Program-made: the position numbers and the translations under genes
Assembly (NCBI GenBank): GCA_945865675.1
Contig: CAMBFO010000005.1
Span: 1-50,826 of the forward strand
Source: Comamonas sp. lk
Lineage (GTDB): Bacteria > Pseudomonadota > Gammaproteobacteria > Burkholderiales > Burkholderiaceae_C
DNA: 50,826 bases
Direction of reading: 5' to 3'
Notes under the pieces: generated by a model
The model's input: only the letters and a program-made list of their open reading frames with translations
Databases searched by the model: none
What the model was told of the DNA's origin: nothing
Part shown: piece after piece, positions 1 to 8,905 of the stretch
Layout of the letters: every line of letters starts with the position of its first letter
Numbering within the stretch: position 1 is the first letter of the stretch

Positions 1-444
1 ACCGGCGCAGACGCGGTGATGATTGGCCGCGCCGCGCAAGGGCGCCCTTGGATATTCCGGGAAATCACGCATTTTTTAGATACCGGCAGCGTACTTGCGC
101 CGCCTCTGGTGCAAGAGGTGCGCCGCTGGCTGACAGCGCATTTGCAAGACCATTACAGCCTGTACGGTGAGTACACAGGCGTGCGCAGTGCGCGCAAACA
201 CATTGCCTGGTATTTGCGCAGTCTGCCCGGCGGCGAAGACTTCCGCCGCCGCCTCAACCTCTTGAACGACAGTGCCACACAAGTGCAGGCCGTGGCCGAT
301 TACTTAGACCAGTTAAACCAAAGCGTGGACCGCATGCCTGCGGTCTATGACGCCAGTGGACGGCTGTTGCCCGAGGCGGCATCCCATGACAATGAAAGCG
401 ACCTTATGCGCCAACCAACCTTGAGCCTGCACCATGAGCAATAA
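1..444 (+). CDS. dusB: tRNA-dihydrouridine synthase B, C-terminal part (5' end outside window)
   Basis: The frame is open from the first base and begins T-G-A-D-A-V-M-I-G-R-A-A-Q-G-R-P-W, the FMN phosphate-binding end of the DusB TIM barrel. A helical C-terminal domain follows, with a conserved H-L-x-x-H-Y...Y-G...G-V-R-x-A-R-K-H-I-x-W-Y stretch. DusB is a flavoenzyme that reduces uridine to dihydrouridine in the D-loop of tRNAs. Only about the last 147 residues are present, so the start and the catalytic cysteine lie upstream of the window. The stop overlaps the start of fis by 11 bases, the classical dusB-fis arrangement in which fis is translated from the dusB transcript. Confidence 0.95.
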   Translation, partial: TGADAVMIGRAAQGRPWIFREITHFLDTGSVLAPPLVQEVRRWLTAHLQDHYSLYGEYTGVRSARKHIAWYLRSLPGGEDFRRRLNLLNDSATQVQAVADYLDQLNQSVDRMPAVYDASGRLLPEAASHDNESDLMRQPTLSLHHEQ

Positions 445-667
445 CAAGCTGGACGAAAGCGTACGCGCCAGTCTGGAAGCTTATTTACGCGATCTGGACG
501 GCCTGGAGCCGCACGGCATGCACGAGATGCTGGTTCGCGCGGTAGAAAAACCTTTGCTGGAGGTGGTCATGGTCGCCGCTGCCAACAACCAGTCCAAAGC
601 CGCGCAATGGCTGGGTCTGAACCGCAACACCTTGCGAAAAAAACTGTTGGAACACCACTTGCTATGA
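434..667 (+). CDS. fis: Fis family DNA-binding nucleoid protein
   Basis: This 77-residue protein is a little shorter than enterobacterial Fis (98). It keeps the family's C-terminal helix-turn-helix: [26 protein letters not shown] near residues 46-71, closely matching the Fis recognition helix. The N-terminal part forms the dimerising helices. The beta-hairpin arm that enterobacterial Fis uses to activate Hin/Gin invertases appears shortened. The start overlaps the dusB end and the stop shares an ATGA with purH, so dusB, fis and purH are probably co-transcribed and translationally coupled. It probably acts as a nucleoid and transcription factor. Confidence 0.93.
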   Translation: MSNNKLDESVRASLEAYLRDLDGLEPHGMHEMLVRAVEKPLLEVVMVAAANNQSKAAQWLGLNRNTLRKKLLEHHLL

Positions 668-2253
668 ACGCATTAATTTCCGTTTCAGACAAAGCCGGTG
701 TGCTGGATCTTGCGCGCGCGCTGCACGCCCTGGGCATACGCCTGCTTTCGACCGGCGGCACCGCCAAACTGCTGGCCGAGCATGGCCTGCCGGTGACCGA
801 AGTGGCCGAAATGACCGGCTTTCCCGAAATGCTCGATGGTCGCGTTAAGACCCTGCACCCCAAAGTACACGGCGGCCTGCTGGCAAGGCGCGATGTACCT
901 GCGCACATGCAGGCGCTGGCCGCGCATGGCATAGACACCATCGACCTGCTGGTGGTGAATTTGTATCCCTTTGAAGCCACGGTGGCGCGCGCGGGCTGCA
1001 CGCTGGAGGATGCCATTGAAAACATCGACATCGGCGGTCCGGCCATGGTGCGCAGCGCCGCCAAAAACTGGAAAGATGTAGCCGTGCTTACCGACGCCAG
1101 CCAGTACGACACCGTGATCGCTGAATTGCAAGCCCATGGTACGGTGAGCAGCCGCACCAAGTTTGCCTTGTCAGTGGCAGCGTTCAACCGCATCAGCCAG
1201 TACGACGGAGCGATCAGCGACTATTTGTCGTCGGTGCAGCCCGATGGCACGATGGCGGTGTTTGCCGGTCAGGCCAATGGCCGCTTTGTGAAATTGCAGG
1301 ATTTGCGCTACGGCGAAAACCCGCACCAGTATGCGGCATTTTTCCGCGATATCTACCCGGCCCCGGGCTCGCTCGTCACGGCGCAGCAGTTGCAAGGCAA
1401 GGAACTAAGCTACAACAATATTGCCGATGCCGATGCCGCTTGGGAGTGTGTAAAAAGTTTTGAAACCCCGGCCTGCGTCATCGTCAAGCATGCCAACCCC
1501 TGTGGTGTAGCAATTGCGGCTGACGCATCTACTGCCTATGCCAAGGCCTTCAGCACCGACCCCACGTCCGCCTTTGGCGGCATCATCGCCTTCAATTGCG
1601 AAGTCGATGGCGATACCGCGCGCCATGTCGGCGCCCAGTTTGTCGAAGTGCTGATTGCTCCGGCCTTCAGTACCGAAGCGTTGGGTGTTTTGTCAGCCAA
1701 AGCCAATGTGCGTGTGCTGCAGATCGCATTGCCCTATGCGCTGGGTCAGCGCCCTGACAAAGCGAGCGCCTGGACGCTGGGGCGCAATGCGGTCGATGTC
1801 AAACGCGTGGGTTCGGGCATGCTGATGCAAACGGCAGATAACCATGAACTGACCTTGGCCGATATGCGCGTGGTCAGCAAAGTGCAGCCCAGCGCAGCGC
1901 AAATGCAGGACATGTTGTTCGCCTGGAACGTGGCCAAGTACGTCAAGTCCAATGCTATTGTGTTTTGCAAAGACGGCATGACCATGGGCGTGGGCGCCGG
2001 CCAAATGAGCCGTTTGGACTCGGCCCGCATCGCGTCCATCAAAGCCGGGCACGCCAACTTGTCGCTGGCCGGCACGGTCGTCGCCAGTGACGCCTTCTTC
2101 CCGTTTCGCGATGGTCTGGACGTGGTGGTTGATGCTGGCGCGACCTGCATCATCCAGCCCGGTGGCAGCATGCGCGATGACGAAGTGGTGCGGGCGGCGG
2201 ACGAGCGCGGCGTGGCCATGGTCTATACCGGCGTACGGCACTTTAGGCATTAG
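664..2253 (+). CDS. purH: Bifunctional AICAR formyltransferase / IMP cyclohydrolase
   Basis: PurH catalyses the last two steps of de novo purine synthesis: formylation of AICAR by 10-formyl-THF and cyclisation to IMP. The ATG at 664 gives 529 residues, the family's usual length, and overlaps the fis stop as ATGA. The N-terminal MGS-like cyclohydrolase domain shows [17 protein letters not shown] and [13 protein letters not shown]. The transformylase domain carries [19 protein letters not shown], and [11 protein letters not shown]. The C-terminus has D-A-F-F-P-F-R-D-G and [10 protein letters not shown]. An upstream in-frame codon at 607 exists but lies inside fis and is not needed. Confidence 0.97.
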   Translation: MNALISVSDKAGVLDLARALHALGIRLLSTGGTAKLLAEHGLPVTEVAEMTGFPEMLDGRVKTLHPKVHGGLLARRDVPAHMQALAAHGIDTIDLLVVNLYPFEATVARAGCTLEDAIENIDIGGPAMVRSAAKNWKDVAVLTDASQYDTVIAELQAHGTVSSRTKFALSVAAFNRISQYDGAISDYLSSVQPDGTMAVFAGQANGRFVKLQDLRYGENPHQYAAFFRDIYPAPGSLVTAQQLQGKELSYNNIADADAAWECVKSFETPACVIVKHANPCGVAIAADASTAYAKAFSTDPTSAFGGIIAFNCEVDGDTARHVGAQFVEVLIAPAFSTEALGVLSAKANVRVLQIALPYALGQRPDKASAWTLGRNAVDVKRVGSGMLMQTADNHELTLADMRVVSKVQPSAAQMQDMLFAWNVAKYVKSNAIVFCKDGMTMGVGAGQMSRLDSARIASIKAGHANLSLAGTVVASDAFFPFRDGLDVVVDAGATCIIQPGGSMRDDEVVRAADERGVAMVYTGVRHFRH

Positions 2254-2274
2254 CCGAACCAGCTTCGCGCAAGT

Positions 2275-2304
2275 AAAAAAACGGCCTGTGAGGGCCGTTT
2301 TTTT
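2275..2304. terminator. Bidirectional intrinsic terminator between purH and hemL
   Basis: A perfect inverted repeat has arms 2275-2286 (seven A then CGGCC) and 2293-2304 (GGCCG then seven T) around a six-base loop. The T-tract on one strand and A-tract on the other make it a Rho-independent terminator in both directions. It serves purH (ends 2253) and the convergent hemL (ends 2355). Confidence 0.9.
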
Positions 2305-2354
2305 ATGCTGAATTGGTTTGCGCCATCGCGCGCAAACCTTGGCCTTTACAGGAT

Positions 2355-3659
2355 TTACAAGCTAGCAAACACCTCTTTTGCCGCCGCTACCGTCTCGGCA
2401 ATATCTGCCTCCGTATGCGCGGCGCTCATAAAGCCCGCCTCATACAGGGCCGGTGCAAAGTACACCCCCCGGTCTAGCATGCCGTGGAACAAAGCGTTGA
2501 AGCGCTTGTTGTCGGTGCTGATGACTTTGGCGTAGTTTTGCGGTAGTTCGGGAAAGAGGAAAAAGCCGAACATGCCGCCTTCGCTGTCGGTGCTAAAGGG
2601 CACACCCGCCGCATCAGCCGCGCCTTGCAGTCCGCGCATCAGCGATTGGGATTTAGCGCCCAAGGCGTCGAAAAACCCGGGCTTGCTGATTTCGCGCAGC
2701 GTCGCCAGACCACAGGCCGTGGCAATCGGGTTGCCCGACAAAGTACCGGCCTGGTACACCGGCCCCAGCGGCGCCATTTGCTCCATCACTGCGCGTTTGC
2801 CGCCAAAAGCGGCCAGCGGCATACCGCCGCCGATCACCTTGCCGAGCACGGTAACGTCCGGCGCAAAACCGGGTAGGGCTTTGGCGTACACGCTTTGTGC
2901 GCTGCCCAGGGCCACGCGCAAGCCGCTCATCACCTCGTCAAACACCAGCAGCGCGCCATACTGCGTACACAGCTCGCGTGCGCGTTTGACGAAGGGCACC
3001 GAGGCGCGTACGAAATTCATATTGCCGGCGATCGGTTCGATCATCAGGCAGGCCAGGTCTTTGCCGTGCAAGGCAAAAGCTTCTTCTAGTTGCTCTAGGT
3101 TGTTGTATTCCAGCACCAGCGTGTGCTGCACCACTTCGGGAGGTACGCCGGCACTGGTGGGGTTACCCAGCGTGGCCAAGCCCGAGCCGGCTTTGACTAG
3201 CAAGGGGTCGGCATGGCCGTGGTAGCAGCCTTCAAACTTGATAAATTTGCTGCGCCCGGTGGCGCCGCGCGCCAGGCGGATGGCGGTCATGGTCGCTTCG
3301 GTGCCCGAGCTGACCAGGCGCACCATGTCCATGCTGGGCACGTGGCGCAAAATTTCTTCGGCCAGCTCGACTTCGCGTTCGGTGGGCGCGCCAAAGGAGA
3401 AACCTTCCAGCAGCGCTTTTTGCACCGCCTCAAGCACCGCCGGATGTCCGTGGCCCAGAATCATCGGCCCCCAAGAGCCGATGTAGTCGATATAGCGCTG
3501 GCCGTTAGCGTCCCAAAAATAAGCGCCCTGGGCGCGGGTCACAAACCGGGGCGTCCCGCCTACGGCTTTGAAAGCGCGTACTGGCGAGTTGACGCCACCA
3601 GGGATGACAGCGGCTGCGCGTTGAAAGAGTTCGAGGTTACGGTCAGTGGCGGGTTTCAT
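2355..3659 (-). CDS. hemL: Glutamate-1-semialdehyde 2,1-aminomutase
   Basis: HemL is the PLP-dependent enzyme that converts glutamate-1-semialdehyde to 5-aminolevulinate, the tetrapyrrole precursor in C5-pathway bacteria. The ATG at 3659 gives 434 residues, normal for the family. Landmarks are F[18 protein letters not shown] at the N-terminus, [11 protein letters not shown] near residue 117, C-Y-H-G-H-A-D near 145, D-E-V-M-S-G-L-R near 241, and the PLP lysine K274 in [11 protein letters not shown] longer in-frame start (3764) would add 35 unlikely residues inside the upstream gene. The start overlaps the end of the ThiD-like kinase by 17 bases, so the two are coupled. Confidence 0.97.
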   Translation of the reverse strand: MKPATDRNLELFQRAAAVIPGGVNSPVRAFKAVGGTPRFVTRAQGAYFWDANGQRYIDYIGSWGPMILGHGHPAVLEAVQKALLEGFSFGAPTEREVELAEEILRHVPSMDMVRLVSSGTEATMTAIRLARGATGRSKFIKFEGCYHGHADPLLVKAGSGLATLGNPTSAGVPPEVVQHTLVLEYNNLEQLEEAFALHGKDLACLMIEPIAGNMNFVRASVPFVKRARELCTQYGALLVFDEVMSGLRVALGSAQSVYAKALPGFAPDVTVLGKVIGGGMPLAAFGGKRAVMEQMAPLGPVYQAGTLSGNPIATACGLATLREISKPGFFDALGAKSQSLMRGLQGAADAAGVPFSTDSEGGMFGFFLFPELPQNYAKVISTDNKRFNALFHGMLDRGVYFAPALYEAGFMSAAHTEADIAETVAAAKEVFASL

Positions 3660-4596
3660 TGGGTGGGAAGTCAAAAAGAAAGGGTTGGTCGGGATCGTCG
3701 CTATCTTGCAGCAGTTCGTTATCGGGCTCATCATGCGCCCAAAACAGGCGGTCGGGCTGCACATGGCCCATGCCCGGGCGCAATCCGGCTTCCAGGCTGC
3801 GGTCCAGGTAGCTCAGCGCCTCGGTCACCGCTTCGGCCAGCTCGGTGCCCACGGCGATCAGCGCCGCTAAGGCTGCGGACAAAGTGTCGCCGGTGCCCAC
3901 AAAAGTCGCTTCCAGCCGCTCAAATTTTTCGCTGCACATGAGCGCGCTGGCGCTGCATAAGGCGTTGTCGATAAATTGCTCGGGCAAGGGGATGCCGGTG
4001 ACCAAGGTGTAGGGCACGCCCAATTCCTGCGCGGCTTTGGCAATGTCGCGTGCGTCGGGCGCACGCGGCGCGTCCCAATCGGGCAGCAGCCATCGCGCCA
4101 AGGTGCCGTAACTGCCTACCAGCACCGTGGTTTGCGGCAGCAGCATGTCGGCGCAGGCATCTAGGTACTGGTCAATCTGGTCCTCATGCCACCAGGATAG
4201 GTCCGGCATATAGGTCACCACTGGCACATCGGCATAGTCCGATACCAGGGCGGCAACTGCGCTCAAGTTCTCCGGGCTGCCAACAAAGCCGACTTTGAAC
4301 ACGTCAGGCGCCACATCTTCCAAGATGGTACGCGCCTGGGCCAGTAAAGCGTCGTCGTCAAAGGGAAAGTGGTCGGCGATTTCGCTGGTGTCGCGGGCAT
4401 AGGCCCCGGTCATTATCGGCATGGGGTGTACGCCCACCGAGGCCATGGCCAGGCAGTCGGCGGTCAAGCCGCCAGCGCCGCTGGGGTCGTTGGCATTAAA
4501 AACCATCACGCTAGCAACCGGGCCGTCGGCAGGACCATCGTCATCCAGCACCATGATGGGCGCGGGGCCTAGCGAGTCGTTTTTGGGGTGCTTCAT
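3643..4596 (-). CDS. thiD: ThiD-like (hydroxymethylpyrimidine/phosphomethylpyrimidine) kinase, divergent
   Basis: This 317-residue protein has the ribokinase-like fold of the ThiD/PdxK family. It shows N-D-P-S-G-A-G-G-L-x-A-D near the N-terminus, K-V-G-F-V-G-S-P-E, and the catalytic anion-hole motif [12 protein letters not shown]. ThiD phosphorylates HMP and HMP-P for thiamine synthesis. The protein departs from typical ThiD: the V-V-D-P-V-M region is V-V-T-Y-M-P, the T-P-N region after the central strand is not recognisable, and both termini carry acidic extensions. It is transcribed with hemL from a promoter at 4609-4637. Family membership is clear, but the exact substrate (HMP, pyridoxal or another) is uncertain. 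Confidence 0.75.
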   Translation of the reverse strand: MKHPKNDSLGPAPIMVLDDDGPADGPVASVMVFNANDPSGAGGLTADCLAMASVGVHPMPIMTGAYARDTSEIADHFPFDDDALLAQARTILEDVAPDVFKVGFVGSPENLSAVAALVSDYADVPVVTYMPDLSWWHEDQIDQYLDACADMLLPQTTVLVGSYGTLARWLLPDWDAPRAPDARDIAKAAQELGVPYTLVTGIPLPEQFIDNALCSASALMCSEKFERLEATFVGTGDTLSAALAALIAVGTELAEAVTEALSYLDRSLEAGLRPGMGHVQPDRLFWAHDEPDNELLQDSDDPDQPFLFDFPPNETRH

Positions 4597-4608
4597 GGTC
4601 GCAACAAG

Positions 4609-4637
4609 TAGATAAGGTGCCGCAATCAGGGAGTCAA
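4609..4637 (-). promoter_or_regulatory. Sigma-70 promoter of the thiD-hemL unit
   Basis: Read on the minus strand, -35 TTGACT (4632-4637) and -10 TATCTA (4609-4614) are separated by exactly 17 bases. Only 12 bases lie between the -10 and the kinase ATG at 4596, so the leader would be about five bases long. Confidence 0.6.
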
Positions 4638-4671
4638 ACCAGCGCCCGGCGGCCCGCCGCAAGGCACTATT

Positions 4672-4677
4672 TACAAT
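4672..4677 (+). promoter_or_regulatory. Candidate -10 element for the rubredoxin gene
   Basis: TACAAT lies 31 bases upstream of the GTG start at 4709. No convincing -35 is visible 16-18 bases upstream, so this is a weak call. A Shine-Dalgarno-like AAGG follows at 4695-4698. Confidence 0.3.
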
Positions 4678-4708
4678 CGCTTCATTCTATTCTCAAGGTA
4701 AATACGCT

Positions 4709-4882
4709 GTGACTGATACCAAAACCTGGATGTGCCTGATCTGTGGCTGGATTTATGACGAAGTTCTGGGTGCGCCAGACGACGGTATTGCCGCAGGCAC
4801 TTTATGGACCGATGTGCCTATGAACTGGACCTGCCCCGAGTGTGGCGCGCGTAAAGAAGACTTTGAAATGGTGCAAATCTAA
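4709..4882 (+). CDS. rubA: Rubredoxin
   Basis: A 57-residue protein starting at GTG carries the two rubredoxin knuckles C9-x-x-C12-G and C42-P-x-C45-G. Between them it has the conserved W-I-Y-D, G-x-x-x-D-D-G-I-A-x-G-T and W-x-D-V-P-x-x-W segments. The four cysteines bind a single iron, and the protein acts as a small cytosolic one-electron carrier. The GTG start is chosen because the next ATG would remove the region before the first cysteine. It lies divergent from thiD-hemL, and its stop is only four bases from the end of the convergent photolyase gene. Its redox partner is not shown by the context. Confidence 0.95.
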   Translation: MTDTKTWMCLICGWIYDEVLGAPDDGIAAGTLWTDVPMNWTCPECGARKEDFEMVQI

Positions 4883-4886
4883 GCCA

Positions 4887-6365
4887 TCAGTCCGCCATCG
4901 TCCGGCTTTTGACGACCGCATAGCGGGCTAGCGTGGCGGCTCTTGCCGCAGCATGGTCCACCACCGGTTGCGGGTAGTTCACTCCTAGAGCTACGCCGGC
5001 AGCCTGCAGCACCAAGGCCGGTGCCAGCCAGGGCGCGTGGATGTGTTTGGCATCCAAACTGGCCAGCGCCGGCACATAGCGGCGGATAAATTTGCCCGCT
5101 GCATCGAATTTTTCGCTTTGGCTGAGGGGGTTAAAAATGCGGAAATAGGGCTGTGCGTCGCAACCGCTGGAACTGACCCATTGCCAGCCGCCGTTGTTGG
5201 CCGACAGGTCAAAGTCGTTCAGTTGCTCGGCGAAATAGCGCTCGCCCCAGCGCCAGTCGATGCCCAGGTGCTTGACCAAAAAGCTGCCTGCCACCATGCG
5301 CAGGCGGTTGTGCATATAGCCGCTTTGGTTGAGCTGGGCCATGGCCGCGTCTACCAGCGGGTAGCCGGTGCGCGCCTCGCACCAAGCGGCAAAGCGGTCT
5401 TGGGCTAGGGCACCTTGCTCCCAGACGATGGCGTCGTAATCGGGCTTGAAGCTGTTGCCCGCCACATGCGGAAAATTGGACAGCACCTGAAAATAAAAAT
5501 CGCGCCAGACCAACTCGGCTAACCAGACCCGCGCCCCGGGGTCACCAGCCTGTTGTGGCCCCAGAGCCAACTTGACCAACTGGCGGATCGATACCGTGCC
5601 AAAGCGCAAATGTACGCTCAGGTAACTTGGGCCTTTGACGGCCGGGAAGTTACGCGTCTCTTCATATGCGCCTATGCGCGGTACAAAGTCGGCCAGCAAG
5701 GCCTGCGCACCGGCTTCCCCCGCTGCAATGCCCAGAGCAGCCAAATTGGTAGGCACAAACCCAATGTCGGCCAAGGTGGGGACGCCCTGCCGATAAGCCG
5801 CCGGGCGGCTGGCCAGCTTCTTCGCCAAAGCGCTGCAATCCTGGGTGGGAAGCGGATGGCCAGCCAGGCGCGCTAGCCAGGCGCGCAGATAGGGCGTGAA
5901 AACGCCATAGGGCTTGCCGGTTTGGGTCAGGATTTCGCGCTGCTCAAACACCACATGGTCTTTCACGCTCACCCAGGCCTTGCGCATACGTGCCAGCCCG
6001 CTTTGCACCTGGGTGTCGCGGGAAATCGCCTGGGGCTCGTAGTCGCGGGCGCAAAACACGGCATCCACCCCCAGCGCCTGCGCCAGTGCTGGGATGTCTT
6101 GCTCGGCCCAACCATGGCGCACGATCAGGCCGGTATGTGTCTGCGTGCCCAGGGCGCGCAATTGCGCATCCAGCGCGGCCAGCGATTCGCGGATGAACTC
6201 CACCCGGCGATCCGCGCGCGGCAAGCGATCCAAAATTGCGCGATCCAGAATAAAAACGCAATGCACTTGCGTGCAGGATTGCAGGGCTGCGGCCAAGGCG
6301 GCGTTGTCCGTCAGACGTAAATCGCGGCGTAGCCAGACCAGGCCGGAGGAATAAGTGCTTTGCAT
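4887..6365 (-). CDS. phrB: Deoxyribodipyrimidine photolyase (class I CPD photolyase)
   Basis: A 492-residue flavoprotein that repairs cyclobutane pyrimidine dimers using blue light. The N-terminal antenna-binding Rossmann domain begins L-V-W-L-R-R-D-L-R-L-T-D-N. The C-terminal FAD domain shows T-G-Y-P-L-V-D-A-A-M, H-N-R-L-R-M-V-x-x-S-F-L-V-K and W-x-S-S-x-G-x-D-A-Q-P-Y-F-R-I-F-N-P, the diagnostic class I stretch that contacts FAD and the substrate. The ATG at 6365 is preferred over an upstream start (6425) because the upstream stretch reads antisense into yqgE. It diverges from yqgE with only 21 bases between start codons. Confidence 0.95.
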   Translation of the reverse strand: MQSTYSSGLVWLRRDLRLTDNAALAAALQSCTQVHCVFILDRAILDRLPRADRRVEFIRESLAALDAQLRALGTQTHTGLIVRHGWAEQDIPALAQALGVDAVFCARDYEPQAISRDTQVQSGLARMRKAWVSVKDHVVFEQREILTQTGKPYGVFTPYLRAWLARLAGHPLPTQDCSALAKKLASRPAAYRQGVPTLADIGFVPTNLAALGIAAGEAGAQALLADFVPRIGAYEETRNFPAVKGPSYLSVHLRFGTVSIRQLVKLALGPQQAGDPGARVWLAELVWRDFYFQVLSNFPHVAGNSFKPDYDAIVWEQGALAQDRFAAWCEARTGYPLVDAAMAQLNQSGYMHNRLRMVAGSFLVKHLGIDWRWGERYFAEQLNDFDLSANNGGWQWVSSSGCDAQPYFRIFNPLSQSEKFDAAGKFIRRYVPALASLDAKHIHAPWLAPALVLQAAGVALGVNYPQPVVDHAAARAATLARYAVVKSRTMAD

Positions 6366-6374
6366 GCCTGTCGC

Positions 6375-6380
6375 TAAAAT
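6375..6380 (+). promoter_or_regulatory. -10 element for yqgE, leaderless configuration
   Basis: TAAAAT ends exactly six bases before the yqgE ATG (6387), and no Shine-Dalgarno sequence lies between. Transcription starting at the normal distance would begin at or next to the start codon. No clear -35 is visible. Confidence 0.45.
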
Positions 6381-6383
6381 AGT

Positions 6384-6412
6384 TTTATGTCCGGCGATTT
6401 TGCATCCACCAA
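6384..6412 (-). promoter_or_regulatory. Candidate phrB promoter lying inside the yqgE start
   Basis: On the minus strand, TTGGTG (6407-6412) and CATAAA (6384-6389) are spaced by 17 bases. The element overlaps the first codons of the divergent yqgE. Both hexamers are only moderately like consensus. Confidence 0.4.
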
Positions 6413-6986
6413 CCTCACGCACCATTTTTTGATCGCGATGCCGGGCTTGGAAGACGGACTTTTCTCCAAAAGCGTGGTCTATTTATGCGACCACAGCCCG
6501 CGTGGCGCGCTGGGACTGATCATCAACAAGCCCTCTGAAATCAATTTGGCGGACTTGTTTGGCAAAGTCGATTTGTCTTTGCAGCGGGCCGATCTGGCCG
6601 ATCAGGCGGTGCTGCAAGGCGGCCCACTGCACGAAGAGCGCGGGTTTGTGCTGCACGAGGCATTGTCCGGCGCCTCCGATGTATCGCCCGGCGCCAGTTA
6701 TGCCTCCAGCATGGTCATCCCCGGCGGCCTGGCCATGACGACCTCGCGCGACGTGCTCGAAGCCCTGGCCACAGGGCAAGGGCCTAGCAAAGTGCTGGTT
6801 TCGCTGGGCTATGCGTCCTGGGGCGAAGGCCAGTTGGAGAGCGAGCTGATGCGCAACAGCTGGATCACGGTGGATGCCGAGAAAAGCATTATTTTTGATA
6901 CTCCAGTCAACCAGCGCTATGAGCGCGCGCTGGACTTGCTGGGTTTGAAGGCCTGGATGATCGCTCCGCAGGCGGGTCACGCATGA
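6387..6986 (+). CDS. yqgE: YqgE/AlgH family protein (UPF0301)
   Basis: A 199-residue member of the YqgE/AlgH family. It has the N-terminal H-x-F-L-I-A-M-P-x-L-x-D-x-x-F-x-x-S-V-V-Y-L-C-D-H, the G-A-L-G-L-I-I-N-K-P segment, Q-G-G-P-L-H-E-E-R-G-F-V-L-H and G-Y-A-S-W-G-x-G-Q-L-E-x-E-L. The biochemical role of the family is not established. The name AlgH comes from a link to alginate regulation in Pseudomonas. The gene heads the operon yqgE-ruvX-pyrR-pyrB-pyrC', the same order as in pseudomonads, and shares an ATGA with ruvX. Confidence 0.93.
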   Translation: MSGDFASTNLTHHFLIAMPGLEDGLFSKSVVYLCDHSPRGALGLIINKPSEINLADLFGKVDLSLQRADLADQAVLQGGPLHEERGFVLHEALSGASDVSPGASYASSMVIPGGLAMTTSRDVLEALATGQGPSKVLVSLGYASWGEGQLESELMRNSWITVDAEKSIIFDTPVNQRYERALDLLGLKAWMIAPQAGHA

Positions 6987-7438
6987 ACGCGCTGGCCATG
7001 CCCGCGCCCGCTGAGCTGCTGCCGCCTTCACAGGCCAAGGCGGTACCGGCGGATTTGCAGCGCTTTATGGCTTTTGATTTTGGTACCCGGCGCACCGGGG
7101 TGGCGGTGGGAAGCCGCATGCTGGGCGCCGCGCAGCCACAGGCCACGATCAGCGTTTCAGGCGATGCGCGCTTTGCCCAAATAGCGCTGCGTCTCAAGGA
7201 ATGGGAGCCCCAGGGCTTGGTGGTGGGCGTGCCTTACCACCCGGATGGCGCACACCACGACAATACGCTGCGCGCGCAAAAATTTGTACGCCAGTTGCGG
7301 GGCCGATTCGGCCTGCCGGTGTTCGAGGTGGACGAGCGCTACAGCACCACCGAAGCTCTGGCCGGCGGCGCCAAAGATGCCGATGCGGCTTCGGCCTGCA
7401 TCATCCTGGAGCAGTTTTTGCGGAGCTTGCCGCCATGA
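6983..7438 (+). CDS. ruvX: Holliday junction resolvase-like protein YqgF / RuvX
   Basis: A 151-residue RNase H-fold nuclease of the YqgF family, implicated in pre-16S rRNA 5' maturation and described as a putative Holliday junction resolvase. It shows F-D-F-G-T-R-R-T-G-V-A-V-G (first acidic residue D), V-V-G-V-P-Y-H-x-D-G followed by the F-V-R-Q-L-R helix, and D-E-R-Y-S-T-T-E-A. The ~27 residues before the catalytic domain are low in conservation and rich in Ala and Pro. It overlaps its neighbours by four bases on each side (ATGA), which indicates tight coupling with yqgE and pyrR. Confidence 0.93.
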   Translation: MNALAMPAPAELLPPSQAKAVPADLQRFMAFDFGTRRTGVAVGSRMLGAAQPQATISVSGDARFAQIALRLKEWEPQGLVVGVPYHPDGAHHDNTLRAQKFVRQLRGRFGLPVFEVDERYSTTEALAGGAKDADAASACIILEQFLRSLPP

Positions 7439-7929
7439 CCCTGGTTCTTAATGCCGAAGCCCTGTACCTGGAGCTGCTGCGCGGCGTGCGCCTGCTATGC
7501 CAGACTGATAGCCGATTGGTCGGCATCACTTCGGGCGGCGCCTGGCTGGCCGAGCGTTTGCACAAAGACTTAGGCCTTGCCGGCGCATTTGGCACGATTT
7601 CTTCGGCCATGCACCGTGACGACTTTGCCAAGCGTGGCTTAGCGGCCAGTGGCAAAACGCATTTGCCCTTTGAAATAAAGGACGCGCATTTGGTGGTGCT
7701 GGACGATGTGCTCTACACCGGGCGCACCATACGTGCGATTACCAATGAATTGTTTGACTATGGCCGCCCGGCCAGCGTGCGCCTGGCAGTGCTGGTAGAT
7801 CGTGGCGGGCGCGAGCTACCGATCCAGGCCGACTTTGCCGCTGCGCGGGTGAGCTTGGATGCCGGCCAGTCGCTGGCCCTGGCGCGCGATGCGGCGGGTG
7901 CTTTCAGCTTTGATGTGAAAGAAAAATAA
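7435..7929 (+). CDS. pyrR: PyrR: pyr operon regulator / uracil phosphoribosyltransferase homologue
   Basis: A 164-residue type I phosphoribosyltransferase. The PRPP-binding loop V-V-L-D-D-V-L-Y-T-G-R-T-I-R (residues 87-100) is the PyrR signature. The start ATG overlaps the ruvX stop. In Gram-positives PyrR attenuates the pyr operon by binding mRNA and also has UPRTase activity. In proteobacteria with the yqgE-ruvX-pyrRBC' order it probably acts mainly as UPRTase or as an operon regulator. I see no PyrR-type RNA attenuator within the operon, because the genes are joined without leader space. Confidence 0.93.
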   Translation: MTLVLNAEALYLELLRGVRLLCQTDSRLVGITSGGAWLAERLHKDLGLAGAFGTISSAMHRDDFAKRGLAASGKTHLPFEIKDAHLVVLDDVLYTGRTIRAITNELFDYGRPASVRLAVLVDRGGRELPIQADFAAARVSLDAGQSLALARDAAGAFSFDVKEK

Positions 7930-7932
7930 GCA

Positions 7933-8895
7933 ATGTTGCACCGGCGCAATCCGCAACTCAACCAGCACGGTGAGCTGATTCACCTGCTTTCCACCGAAGG
8001 GCTGTCGCGCGAAACACTGACGCATATCCTGGACACGGCGGCGCAGTTTGTATCGGTGAGCGACCGCGAGGTGAAAAAAGTTCCGCTGCTGCGCGGCAAA
8101 AGTGTATTTAATTTGTTTTTTGAAAACAGCACGCGCACGCGCACCACTTTTGAAATCGCGGCCACGCGCTTATCGGCCGATGTTATCAATCTGGACATCG
8201 CCCGCTCCTCGGCGTCCAAAGGCGAATCCTTGCTCGATACCATAGCCAACCTCAGCGCCATGGCCGCCGATATTTTTGTGGTGCGGCACAGCGAATCGGG
8301 CGCACCCTATTTGATCGCGCAGCATGTGGCGCCGCATGTGCATGTCGTCAATGCTGGGGACGGCCGCCATGCCCACCCCACCCAAGGCTTGCTGGACATG
8401 TACACCATCCGGCATTACAAAAAAGACTTTACGAATTTAACCGTTGCCATCGTGGGCGATGTCTTGCATTCGCGGGTGGCGCGGTCAGACATCCATGCGC
8501 TGACCACGCTGGGCTGTGCCGAGGTGCGCGTAGTCGGCCCGCGCACCTTGGTGCCCAGCGACATGGCCAACATGGGCGTGCGCGTTTTTAACACCCTGGA
8601 AGAAGGTATCAAGGGCTGCGACGTCATCATCATGCTGCGCCTGCAAAACGAGCGCATGAACGGCGCTTTGCTGCCTTCCAGCCATGAGTATTTCAAGAGT
8701 TTTGGCCTGACTGCAGAGAAGCTGGCCCTGGCCAAACCCGATGCCATCGTGATGCATCCGGGCCCGATTAACCGCGGCGTGGAAATCGATTCCACCGTGG
8801 CCGACGGCACGCAAAGCGTGATCCTGCCGCAAGTCACATTCGGCATCGCAGTGCGCATGGCGGTGATGGGCATCGTAGCGGGCAATGAAGCATGA
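7933..8895 (+). CDS. pyrB: Aspartate carbamoyltransferase catalytic subunit
   Basis: Catalyses carbamoyl phosphate + aspartate to carbamoyl aspartate, the first committed step of UMP synthesis. The 320-residue protein has the carbamoyl-phosphate site [13 protein letters not shown] (residues 62-73), S-x-S-K-G-E-S-L-x-D-T, the N-A-G-D-G-x-x-x-H-P-T-Q motif and [10 protein letters not shown]. No pyrI regulatory-chain gene follows. A dihydroorotase-like gene follows instead, as in class A ATCases (pseudomonads), where the catalytic chains assemble with an inactive DHOase homologue. The start at 7933 lies three bases after the pyrR stop. Confidence 0.96.
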   Translation: MLHRRNPQLNQHGELIHLLSTEGLSRETLTHILDTAAQFVSVSDREVKKVPLLRGKSVFNLFFENSTRTRTTFEIAATRLSADVINLDIARSSASKGESLLDTIANLSAMAADIFVVRHSESGAPYLIAQHVAPHVHVVNAGDGRHAHPTQGLLDMYTIRHYKKDFTNLTVAIVGDVLHSRVARSDIHALTTLGCAEVRVVGPRTLVPSDMANMGVRVFNTLEEGIKGCDVIIMLRLQNERMNGALLPSSHEYFKSFGLTAEKLALAKPDAIVMHPGPINRGVEIDSTVADGTQSVILPQVTFGIAVRMAVMGIVAGNEA

Positions 8896-8905
8896 GAGCC
8901 GCGCC

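Noticed and set aside
2254-2354. ruvC expected after purH in related genomes
   Set aside because: The sequence after purH is a terminator followed by convergent hemL. No ruvC fragment is present.
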